Assembly (NCBI RefSeq): GCF_013314895.1
Contig: NZ_JABTYE010000017.1
Span: 1-64,000 of the forward strand
DNA length: 64,000 nucleotides
Direction of reading: 5' to 3'
From: Cupriavidus gilardii
GTDB lineage: Bacteria; Pseudomonadota; Gammaproteobacteria; Burkholderiales; Burkholderiaceae
The notes under the pieces are model-generated. The model worked only from the letters and a program-made list of their open reading frames with translations. It was not told the origin of the DNA and did no database searches. The position numbers were made by a program, and so were the translations under genes. Positions within the stretch are counted from its first letter, which is position 1; each line of letters begins with the position of its first letter. Positions 52,668 through 60,590 of the stretch are shown one piece after another.

Positions 52668-53117
52668 CTACGCACCCGGTCCCTTTTCTACCACCACGTC
52701 TTTGGCATGGACCTCTGCCGCGCATTCTGAGCAAACAACGACAGGATCAAACAAGTGCCCGCAGGCGGTGTGCCGGTGCAGCAAGGGCCTTCCTGCCTTG
52801 CCGGCCATGTGGACATCGCCCCAATGCACGATCGCCATGATGATCGGATGAAGGTCCATGCCCTTGGCGGTCAGCCGGTACTCATATCGGACTGGTGCCT
52901 CCTGGTATGCAACCCTCTTGAGAACGCCGGCCTCCACCAGCTTGCTAAGACGATCCGCAAGCATGGGCCGTGAGATCGTGAGCCGCTGCTGAAACTCGTG
53001 GAAGCGGCGCACGCCAAGGAAGCAGTCGCGCAGCACGAGCAGGGTCCATCGGTCTCCAATCACGGAGACCGTGCGCGCCACGGAGCAGTGTTCCTGTTCA
53101 AGATCATTCCACTTCAT
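52668..53117 (-). CDS. HxlR-family transcriptional regulator
   Basis: A 149-residue winged-helix regulator. MKWNDLEQEHCSVARTVSVIGDRWTLLVLRDCFLGVRRFHEFQ is the typical HxlR N-terminus with the conserved Cys (EHCSVA), used as a redox or electrophile sensor in some members. The C-terminal RHTACGHLFDPVVVCSECAAEV adds three Cys and two His, a possible zinc site. It is divergent from the acyl-CoA ligase operon and should bind the inverted repeat over that promoter (53151-53173). Confidence 0.9.
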   Translation of the reverse strand: MKWNDLEQEHCSVARTVSVIGDRWTLLVLRDCFLGVRRFHEFQQRLTISRPMLADRLSKLVEAGVLKRVAYQEAPVRYEYRLTAKGMDLHPIIMAIVHWGDVHMAGKAGRPLLHRHTACGHLFDPVVVCSECAAEVHAKDVVVEKGPGA

Positions 53118-53133
53118 TTGCGCGATTTTACCG

Positions 53134-53173
53134 TTGACGAGTTCAATTTTCAAACTTATGATTTTGTAAGTTC
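53134..53173 (+). promoter_or_regulatory. sigma-70 promoter with overlapping inverted-repeat operator
   Basis: -35 TTGACG (53134-53139), 17-base spacer, -10 TATGAT (53157-53162), so transcription would start near 53169, about 33 bases before the ligase ATG. An inverted repeat AACTTA-N8-TAAGTT (53153-53172) with A/T-rich flanks covers the -10, a good place for repression by the divergent HxlR protein. Confidence 0.8.
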
Positions 53174-53201
53174 AAAAACAGAACTATGGAGACAAGGAAA
53201 C

Positions 53202-54749
53202 ATGCAACTCTCTGCAGCCGAGCTGGAGGCCAGGGTCGCCGCCCTTCCGGATCGTACGTCGCACGTAGTGCGCCCTTGGGTACAGCGCTCGCCCGATGCG
53301 ATCGCGTTGTCAGAAGGCGCCCGCGTCATGACATATCTACAGCTGGCGCAAGCGATCCAAGCCGCGGGGCAGTGGCTCATTCAGCGCGGTGTTCGCCCCG
53401 GAGACCGGGTCATGGTCCTTGGTGAGAACTCAATCGCACTCGCGGTCCTGGTTCTCGCTATCGGGGACATCGACGCCTGGCCCCTGGTCGTTAACGCGCG
53501 GATCAGCGAGCGCGAGGTTACTGCCATCCGCGTACACAGCGGGGCTCGCTTGGTGATCGCGACGAGCTCCATCTCACCCGATGCTGCCCGGCATGCCCAG
53601 CAGTTGAGCGCGCTCGTCCATGACATACCGGGAGTCGGCGCCGTTGCCGTGACCGACATTGATCCGGCCGCGACCGCGGAACCCGTCAGTGCTGACGGTG
53701 CCCATCAAGTCGGGGCGCTCATCTACACCTCCGGTACAACCGGAACCCCAAAGGGCGTCATGCTGAGTCATCGCAGCGTGATGTTCACTGCGGTGATCGG
53801 TGGCGCTATGCGCGGATTTGGGCCGGATGACTTTGTCTACGGGGTGCTGCCGATGTCCCACATTGTCGGCTTCTCTTCAGTACTCATCGGCACATTGATG
53901 TTTGGTGCACGTCTAGAGCTCGTACCCCGCTTTGACGCCAAGGCTGCCTTACGTGCCCTCAGCGAAGACGGGATCACTCGATTCCAGGGTGTGCCTACGA
54001 TGTTCCAACGCCTGCTTGAAGCTTCAGATGGAGAAATCTCCTGTCCCGCACTTCGCGGAATCGGCGTGGCGGGCGCACCGCTGGACCTGACATTGAAGCG
54101 TGCGGTGGAGACCGCCTTCGGGCTGCCCTTGCAAAACGGCTACGGCATTACCGAGTGCGCCCCCACGATCGCCTTTACCCGTGTCGACGATCCACGCGAT
54201 GACACCACGGTCGGTCCGCCCATTCCTGGAGTCGAGGTGCGACTGAAAAGTACGACAGGGGAATTGGCGGCATCAGGCGAAGTAGGGGAGCTGCACGTGC
54301 GCGGACCGAACGTGATGCTCGGCTACTACAAGGCACCGGAGCTGACGACGCAAGTCGTTGATCCTGAGGGGTGGTTCAACACCGGCGACCTAGCACGGAT
54401 GGACGGACCCTACCTGCACATCGTCGGGCGCACCAAGGAATTGATCATCCGGTCAGGCTTCAATGTCTACCCTCCTGAAGTCGAGGCCGTTCTGGCGGCG
54501 CACCCGGATGTGGCCACTTGCGCGGTAGTAGGCAGACGCGTACCAGGCAACGAAGAGGTCGTCGCCTTTGTACAGCTCAAACCTGGCACCAAGGCCACGC
54601 CAGAGGAAATCGGGCAGTTCGCGGCCCAACACCTTGCACCTTACAAGCGGCCAGCCGAGGTGTTCATTCGAACCTCGCTGCCGGCCACATCCGCGGGAAA
54701 GATCCTGAAGCACATGCTCGCCAAGGAAGCGTCGGGCGACGCCTCTTGA
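53202..54749 (+). CDS. AMP-forming acyl-CoA ligase
   Basis: A 515-residue ANL-family ligase: AMP loop YTSGTTGTPKGVMLSHR at about 175-191, NGYGITECAPT, FNTGDLARMDG, GRTKELIIRSGFNVYP, and the catalytic Lys in TSAGKILKHML near the C-terminus. It forms an acyl-CoA from an aromatic or aliphatic acid. AAGGA precedes the ATG. First gene of an operon of five that lies between integrase remnants. Confidence 0.93.
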   Translation: MQLSAAELEARVAALPDRTSHVVRPWVQRSPDAIALSEGARVMTYLQLAQAIQAAGQWLIQRGVRPGDRVMVLGENSIALAVLVLAIGDIDAWPLVVNARISEREVTAIRVHSGARLVIATSSISPDAARHAQQLSALVHDIPGVGAVAVTDIDPAATAEPVSADGAHQVGALIYTSGTTGTPKGVMLSHRSVMFTAVIGGAMRGFGPDDFVYGVLPMSHIVGFSSVLIGTLMFGARLELVPRFDAKAALRALSEDGITRFQGVPTMFQRLLEASDGEISCPALRGIGVAGAPLDLTLKRAVETAFGLPLQNGYGITECAPTIAFTRVDDPRDDTTVGPPIPGVEVRLKSTTGELAASGEVGELHVRGPNVMLGYYKAPELTTQVVDPEGWFNTGDLARMDGPYLHIVGRTKELIIRSGFNVYPPEVEAVLAAHPDVATCAVVGRRVPGNEEVVAFVQLKPGTKATPEEIGQFAAQHLAPYKRPAEVFIRTSLPATSAGKILKHMLAKEASGDAS

Positions 54750-54827
54750 AATTTCGAGAACGCCGCTGCGACCGTCCTGGCGCGATCCGGTAGGCCTACT
54801 CGTACCCCACATCCAAAGGAGACAACC

Positions 54828-55556
54828 ATGGCAGACAGAAAAGCAATTCTGGTCATTGGCGCGGGAGACGCCACAGGCGGCGCCATCGCCAAACGGTTCG
54901 CACGCGAAGGCTATGTCGCGTGCATGACCCGGCGTAACGCCGACAAGCTCCAGCCCCTTGTCGAGCAGATTCGCGCCGAGGGAGGCGAGGCACACGGGTT
55001 CGGTTCCGACGCGCGCAAAGAAGAAGAGATGGTGGCGCTCGTTCAGAAGATCGAGACAGAGATAGCGCCGATTGAAGTGGCCGTCTTCAACATTGGTGCC
55101 AACGTGCGGTTCGGAATCACCGAAACCACGGCACGGGTCTATTACAAGGTCTGGGAGATGGCTTGCTTCGCCGGTTTCCTGATGGGGCGAGAAGCAGCCA
55201 AGGTCATGCTGCCCCGCGGTCGCGGCACCATCATCTTCACCGGCGCCACCGCCAGTCTCAGAGGGAGGGACGGCTTCGCCGCCTTCGCCGGGGCCAAGCA
55301 TGGCCTGCGCGCCCTGGCACAAAGCATGGCCCGGGAGCTCTGGCCCAAGGGCATTCATGTGGCCCACCCGATTATCGATGGCGCCATTGACACCGAATTT
55401 ATCCGGACCAACTTCCCTGCACGTTATGCCACCAAGGACCGGGGCGGCATCGTCGATCCGGCACGCATCGCGGACCTCTACTGGCAGTTGCACATGCAGC
55501 CGCGCGACGCATGGACGCATGAGACCGAAATTCGTCCGTGGATGGAGCCGTGGTAA
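54828..55556 (+). CDS. atypical SDR-family protein (catalytic Tyr replaced)
   Basis: A 242-residue SDR-fold protein. The glycine loop is VIGAGDATGGAIA, not the standard TGxxxGIG. In place of YxxxK it has FAGAK (FAAFAGAKHGLRALAQSMARE), so the catalytic Tyr is Phe. The Ser position is FTGATASLRG. It may be an enoyl- or carbonyl-reductase with other acid/base groups, or a non-catalytic partner. It follows the ligase by 78 bases. Confidence 0.85.
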   Translation: MADRKAILVIGAGDATGGAIAKRFAREGYVACMTRRNADKLQPLVEQIRAEGGEAHGFGSDARKEEEMVALVQKIETEIAPIEVAVFNIGANVRFGITETTARVYYKVWEMACFAGFLMGREAAKVMLPRGRGTIIFTGATASLRGRDGFAAFAGAKHGLRALAQSMARELWPKGIHVAHPIIDGAIDTEFIRTNFPARYATKDRGGIVDPARIADLYWQLHMQPRDAWTHETEIRPWMEPW

Positions 55557-55599
55557 CCGCGGCACGTGGGCCCTCAAAACATTGAAGCAGAGTCAAGCC

Positions 55600-56217
55600 A
55601 TGAACCCGATAACCGTCCAATTCCTGTTCGACTTCGGAAGTCCCAACGCCTATCTGAGCCATAAGGTCATTCCCGAGATCGAGGCCAGGAGCGGAGCCAA
55701 GTTCGAATACGTCCCGATCCTGCTAGGCGGCTTGTTCAAATTGAGCAACAACCGCTCGCCTGCAGAGGCCAATGCGCAGATTCCAGCCAAACGCGCCTAT
55801 GACCTGCTTGAACTCAATCGCTTCGTCAACAAGCACGGACTGACTCAGTACAGGAGCAATCCGTACTTTCCGGTCAATACCCTGCAGATCATGCGCGGCG
55901 CAGTCGCGGCCCAATCGTTGGGCTGTTTCGAGTCCTATGTTGACGCTGTGTTCGCCAGCATGTGGGAGCGGCAGAAAAAGATGGACGAGCCGGAGGTCAT
56001 CGCAAGCGAACTGGCGGCCGCCGGTCTTGACGCGTCCGCCCTGATTGCCGCGAGCCAGCAGCCGGACGTCAAAAACCGGCTGTTGGTGAATACGCAGGAT
56101 GCACACGCGCGGGGCGCCTTCGGCTCTCCCACATTCTTCGTCGGTGAAGAAATCTTCTTTGGCAAGGATCGTTTGCGCGACGTCGAGGAAGAGGTCAACC
56201 GAGTGCGAAACAGCTGA
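55600..56217 (+). CDS. DsbA-fold 2-hydroxychromene-2-carboxylate isomerase/kappa-GST-like protein
   Basis: A 205-residue thioredoxin-fold protein with an inserted helical domain. The active-site segment is FDFGSPNAYLSHKV, with Ser as in HCCA isomerases and kappa-class glutathione transferases. The end has ARGAFGSPTFFVGEEIFFGKDRL, the cis-Pro loop. HCCA isomerases act in naphthalene-type ring degradation with glutathione. Whether the same chemistry applies here is not shown. Confidence 0.88.
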   Translation: MNPITVQFLFDFGSPNAYLSHKVIPEIEARSGAKFEYVPILLGGLFKLSNNRSPAEANAQIPAKRAYDLLELNRFVNKHGLTQYRSNPYFPVNTLQIMRGAVAAQSLGCFESYVDAVFASMWERQKKMDEPEVIASELAAAGLDASALIAASQQPDVKNRLLVNTQDAHARGAFGSPTFFVGEEIFFGKDRLRDVEEEVNRVRNS

Positions 56218-56242
56218 GCCACGTTTTCGGAAGCATCAGAAT

Positions 56243-57205
56243 ATGACCAAACCGCAGTTCTTCGCCTGTTTGTTGGCGATCGGCGCAGCATTCGCCCAGC
56301 CCACATTTGCCAAGGAGCCCTATCCCGTTCGTCCGATCAAGATCGTGATCGGATTTGCGCCCGGTGGATCGACGGACACGCCGATGCGGGTGCTCGCCGA
56401 GTCAGTCTCCAAGATCCTCAAGCAGCCGGTCGTCATTGAAAACCGACCAGGCGCAGGAGGCACCATGCCGGGCATCGTCATGCAAAGCGCTAGCAGCGAT
56501 GGGTACACGTTGGGCATTGCCTCCCTGGGGATTTACCGCCTCCCGTATACGACTGACGCGAAATGGAATCCTGCCACGGACTTGACCTACATCATTGGCT
56601 TGACGGGCTACGCATTCGGGATCGTCGTGCCATCGAGTTCTCCCATCAAATCCTGGCAGGACTACGTTGCTGCGGCCAAGTCCAAGCCAGGGGAACTGAC
56701 GTATGGCACACCGGGAGTCGCCACGACGAACCACCTCACGATGGAGCAGATATCCAGGAAGGCGGGCATCAAGCTGCACCACATTCCGTACAAGGGGACC
56801 GCGGAATCGATGCAGGCCATCATGGGAGGCCAGATCGAATCGGCGGCTGAGACCTCTGCCTGGGCACCCTTTGTCAAGGAAGGCAAGATGCGCCTGCTTG
56901 TGACGTGGGGCGGCAAGCGGATGGAAAGCTTCCCCGATGTGCCGACTCTGCATGAGGTTGGTATTCCGCTGACCCAAACATCGCACTGGGGCTTGGTGGG
57001 GCCCAAAGGAATGGATCCCGCCATCGTGGCAAAGCTGCACGACGCCTTCAAACAGGCTATGCACCAGCCCGAATTCAAGCGCGCACTGGCGCGCTATGAC
57101 ATGGAGCCGGAGTACAGAAGCTCGGCGGAGTTCCACAAGTTCGCAATTGAAACAATGAAGCAGGAGAAGGAAATCCTGGACCTGTTGGGCCTAAGCAGAA
57201 AGTGA
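56243..57205 (+). CDS. Bug-family periplasmic substrate-binding protein
   Basis: A 320-residue Bug protein: signal peptide ending AQPTFAKE, then RPIKIVIGFAPGGSTDTPMR, IENRPGAGGTMPGIV and LHHIPYKGTAESMQAIM. It is 26 bases after the isomerase gene and 8 bases before the nitronate-monooxygenase-like gene. It probably captures the cassette's substrate. Confidence 0.92.
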   Translation: MTKPQFFACLLAIGAAFAQPTFAKEPYPVRPIKIVIGFAPGGSTDTPMRVLAESVSKILKQPVVIENRPGAGGTMPGIVMQSASSDGYTLGIASLGIYRLPYTTDAKWNPATDLTYIIGLTGYAFGIVVPSSSPIKSWQDYVAAAKSKPGELTYGTPGVATTNHLTMEQISRKAGIKLHHIPYKGTAESMQAIMGGQIESAAETSAWAPFVKEGKMRLLVTWGGKRMESFPDVPTLHEVGIPLTQTSHWGLVGPKGMDPAIVAKLHDAFKQAMHQPEFKRALARYDMEPEYRSSAEFHKFAIETMKQEKEILDLLGLSRK

Positions 57206-57212
57206 GGTCGCT

Positions 57213-58184
57213 ATGAAAACACGCATCACAGAACTTTTCGGCGTCCAGCACCCGATCATGCAGGGGGGCATGCACTTTGTCGGCCTGGCGGAGTTGGCCT
57301 CTGCTGTATCGAATGCTGGAGGTATTGGAACCCTGACGGCGCTGACCCAGCCCACCCCAGGTGATCTGGCACGGGAGATTGCACGTTGCCGCGACATGAC
57401 CGACAAGCCTTTCGCAGTCAACTTGACATTCTTGCCAGCACGCACGCAGCCCGACTACCCGGGCTACATCCGCGCGATCCTCGACGGGGGAGTGAAGATC
57501 GTGGAGACGGCTGGGAATAATCCTCAAAAATGGATACCGATGCTTCACGAAGCGGGCGTCAAGGTGATCCACAAATGCACCTCTGTCCGCCATGCGATCA
57601 AGGCGCAAGAGATAGGCTGCGACGCGGTAAGTGTCGACGGTTTCGAATGCGGGGGGCATCCTGGTGAAGACGATGTGCCCAATTTCATTCTGCTGCCCCG
57701 TGCGGCCGATGAACTTCGGATCCCATTTCTGGCATCTGGCGGAATGGCGGATGCCCGTTCGCTGGTCGCTGCCCTGGCGTTGGGAGCCGATGGGATCAAT
57801 ATGGGGACGCGCTTTGTGGCAACGGCCGAGGCTCCGGTGCATCCGAACGTCAAGCAGGCGATTCTTGAGGCCTCCGAATTGGATACGCGGCTGGTGATGC
57901 GCCCATTGCGCAACACCGAACGTGTATTGAACAACGTGGGCGTAGAGCGGCTGCTGGAGAAAGAGCGCCAGCTTGGCTCTCGGATTACCTTTGAGGACAT
58001 CATTCCGGAGGTGGGTGGCGTCTATCCGAAGGTGATGCGCTCGGGCGAGCTGGATTCCGGGGCCTGGTCCTGCGGCATGGTGGCTGGGCTCATCCGGGAT
58101 GTTCCGTCGGTGAACGATCTCATCTCACGGATCGTTGCCGATGCGGACACTCTCATTCGCGGCCGGCTTGCAGGACTTGTTTGA
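57213..58184 (+). CDS. nitronate monooxygenase-like FMN enzyme
   Basis: A 323-residue TIM-barrel flavoprotein. HPIMQGGMHFVGLAELASAVSNAGGIGTL is the family start; DGFECGGHPGEDD holds the catalytic His and FLASGGMADARSLVAALALGADGINMGTRF the FMN phosphate site. Family members oxidise nitronates, or act as NADH:quinone reductases; the sequence alone does not separate these. Last gene of the HxlR cassette. Confidence 0.9.
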   Translation: MKTRITELFGVQHPIMQGGMHFVGLAELASAVSNAGGIGTLTALTQPTPGDLAREIARCRDMTDKPFAVNLTFLPARTQPDYPGYIRAILDGGVKIVETAGNNPQKWIPMLHEAGVKVIHKCTSVRHAIKAQEIGCDAVSVDGFECGGHPGEDDVPNFILLPRAADELRIPFLASGGMADARSLVAALALGADGINMGTRFVATAEAPVHPNVKQAILEASELDTRLVMRPLRNTERVLNNVGVERLLEKERQLGSRITFEDIIPEVGGVYPKVMRSGELDSGAWSCGMVAGLIRDVPSVNDLISRIVADADTLIRGRLAGLV

Positions 58185-58229
58185 GCCAGATGTGGTCGTT
58201 CCTCTGTCAGTGCCGCTGGCAGAGAGGAT

Positions 58230-59336
58230 CCTCTTTGCATGGTCTGACCCGACCTGACCCTGCACCAGCCGCCAGCTCGCGCATCGATGCGGGGCTTGCC
58301 GACGCTTCCCCGGCGTTCCCCGATGCCGCCTCCCGAGCCGCGCTGGGCGCTTGGCACGCCGGCCTTAGCTCGCGGCAAGCCGTGACGCAGTACCTGCGGG
58401 AGGAGAGGGCGCACGGCCGATCCTCGCGGGCCGTGCTCGGCCGCATTCGCCGCCGGCTTGCCTGCTGGCACGCGAGCGCGGTCGCGAGGATCTGGCCGCA
58501 TTGTTCGAGATACCGGCGTCCGAACCGGGGAAGCAGGGCAGGCATGCCGACCGTGCCATCGACGTCTTGCGCACGCTCCCGCCGCCACGGCCCGCGATCA
58601 CCGACGACATCGGTCGCTGGCTCCCGGCACGCGCCTTCGGCGCCGAGGACGCCGTCCCTATCGCGCCTTCCTGCGTCGACCCACGCCGCGCGAGCGGTGG
58701 GTCGGTCCGCCACGCCCCCGTTCGTCGCCGGACTGGCGGCCATTCAACGGCGCACTATCGGCACGCTCGGCCGCTCATGCGCTGTCGATTCTTGGTGCGA
58801 TTCCGCTGGCTGGTCCAGCAGCGATACGTCCTCGCCAATCCGTTCGCCGGCATCAAGGTCCGGGCGGTGGCCGCACGGCGGCGCTGGACAATTCGCACGC
58901 CTTCACCGAAGGCGAATGGAAGCTGGTGCGGACCATAGCCGACGGGCTCGAGTAGTCCTCGGGCAGAGAGGCCGCGGCCGCGCAGCGCCTGCGTTTCGTG
59001 CCGGACTTCGGCTAAACCACCGGATTGCCGGCCAGCGAGTTGATCGCGGCCAGGCTCAGCGATATCGAGATCGACGGGCAGGGTGACGAGTAGCTGAAGC
59101 TGACGGGGAAGGGGCGGGCGCTGCGGCAAGGTGGCCCTGCCGCCGGTGGCGCGGCGGGCATTGGAGCGCTACCTGACGGAACGCAGACTGCCGACCAGCC
59201 AGCGCCTGTGGCGTCTGGAGATTGCACTGGTCGGTGACCTGACCGGCGAGCCAGGTATCGGCATCGCCAGCACGCGGCTTTGGCTAGCAATGAAGTAAAA
59301 GGAGCACGGCAGATAGGACAGGCATTGGGGGCCTGA
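58230..59336 (+). pseudogene. degraded tyrosine recombinase/integrase (remnant 3, nearly full span)
   Basis: This copy still shows the N-terminal region (LADASPAFPDAASRAALGAW, then SSRQAVTQYLREERAHG), missing from remnant 1. Against remnant 1 it has a 2-base deletion near 58800 and a 1-base deletion near 58862 that shift the frame, TGG-to-TAG stops at 58953-58955 and near 59092, a TAA near 59014, and a large deletion near 59285 that removes HxxR and the catalytic Tyr. Between about 58801 and 58952 the two copies remain nearly identical. Confidence 0.85.
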
Positions 59337-59434
59337 ATGGGCATCAGCAAGGCCGCCCACGGTCAGGTGCCGCGGGAGTTCCCGCTCAAAACACCGAATC
59401 TTTCAAACCGAATCCGCGTGTCTAACGGACCCGT

Positions 59435-59590
59435 TGTTTTGCGTAATTTTGTTACTCACGCACTGACGGCGTGACGCTGCTTGTCGCTTGCCTAGTAACA
59501 AATTTAGTTGAACAAACGTTGCAGAAAATTGTTACTGCGTTGAACGGTTCAACTTAAAGTGTTCTTTGGATGTACGGCGGCCATGTTACA
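59435..59590. repeat. putative left end of Tn7-like transposon with repeated TTGTTACT motifs
   Basis: An AT-rich stretch with repeated sites: TTTTGTTACT (59447-59456), AGTAACAAAT (59494-59503, inverse), AATTGTTACT (59527-59536) and TGTTACA (59584-59590). A related TGTAACAAAT lies at 60274-60283. GTTGAAC occurs at 59507 and as palindrome GTTGAACGGTTCAAC (59539-59553). A terminal TGTTTTGCGTAA could begin at 59435. Multiple transposase-binding sites at an end are usual for Tn7-like elements. The exact tip is not proven. Confidence 0.5.
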
Positions 59591-59638
59591 TCTTCAGTCT
59601 GTCAGGTAGCGTGCGAAGGGGCGTGTCTCCCCGGCAGG

Positions 59639-60229
59639 TTATTCGTCTGCCAGTTTAAACGTGCCGTCGCCCCTCGCAATAATGCGTTCTGACCTGATCA
59701 GCGACGCCAGTCCTTCCAGAACATCGGCTACTTCCATCTCGAGCTGCTTGGCGATTTGGACCGCGTGCAACTTCTTGACGCTTGCACTGACGAGGTCGAG
59801 AATCTGGCCTTTGGGCCCCGACTCATAAGGTAGCCAGCTCAGCCGGCGGTGCTTGTCTGCGGTCTTGTCAATCTGAGGTTCGCGCTCTCTTTGCCGTGCA
59901 AGAAGTCGGTTCCGCATTTGCTCGTCTTCTTCGGCACTGGCGCGCTGTCTCTCGCGCTCTGCCGCAAGCCGCTGCGGACCCTCGGCGATAAAGGCGTCCA
60001 TCACCTCGATCGGTCCCTTTCGGAAGGGCACTCCTCGAAATGCGCCGTGCTCATATAGCAGCTGTCGCAACCGTTCACATCGATACGATTCGCTCTCGCA
60101 GACGTCGGGTAGGTATTGCGCCTGTTGCTCCGCCGGTATGTCACGGTAGTAACGGCCACCAATCATGACGTAGCGCTCGATGAGGCGGAGCAACAGCTCT
60201 TCTCTGCTTAGTTCGTCGGGGTTTCCCAT
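59639..60229 (-). CDS. hypothetical protein of the transposon, probable DNA-binding C-terminus
   Basis: A 196-residue charged protein. Residues ~85-120 are an Arg/Glu-rich helix (ERERQRASAEEDEQMRNRLL), a likely coiled coil. Residues ~135-195 (KGQILDLVSASVKKLHAVQIAKQLEMEVADVLEGLASLIRSERI) look like a winged helix. No known family. It is divergent from the transposase, and a copy of the end motif lies in its upstream region (60274-60283), so it could be a regulator of transposition under transposase control. Confidence 0.6.
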   Translation of the reverse strand: MGNPDELSREELLLRLIERYVMIGGRYYRDIPAEQQAQYLPDVCESESYRCERLRQLLYEHGAFRGVPFRKGPIEVMDAFIAEGPQRLAAERERQRASAEEDEQMRNRLLARQREREPQIDKTADKHRRLSWLPYESGPKGQILDLVSASVKKLHAVQIAKQLEMEVADVLEGLASLIRSERIIARGDGTFKLADE

Positions 60230-60590
60230 TGCCGCTCACAATGAAAAGAGGGCTGGCTCATCGAGTTAAAAATTGTAACAAATCTGTGCAGAGATCGAGC
60301 GGCAGGCGATGAACTGGGCGTATCCGCCCGGCACGACGCTCGCTTGCTGGTGTCCTGGGGAAGTTTGCCAGCCTCGCGCGACTGTCGGGAAGAGGACCGC
60401 AGCGACGGTCGGCAGACGGGGTGGGAAAGGCTGTAGCAAGTTCACTACGGACTTCTCCTGTGAGACGCGCCTAGCCTGACTGCGTGTCAGCCCTGGCCCG
60501 ATGCGTCGCTTGCATTCTCGTGCAAGCCTTCTATCGTTCAAACGTTTTCCTAGGCAATGTCGCCCGTCCTGCCAAGTCGAGGACCGCTTC
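60230..60590. other. divergent intergenic region of the transposon
   Basis: About 360 bases between the hypothetical gene and the transposase gene. It carries one TGTAACAAAT motif (60274-60283) similar to those at the left end and must include the promoters of both genes. I see no gene in it. Confidence 0.45.
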
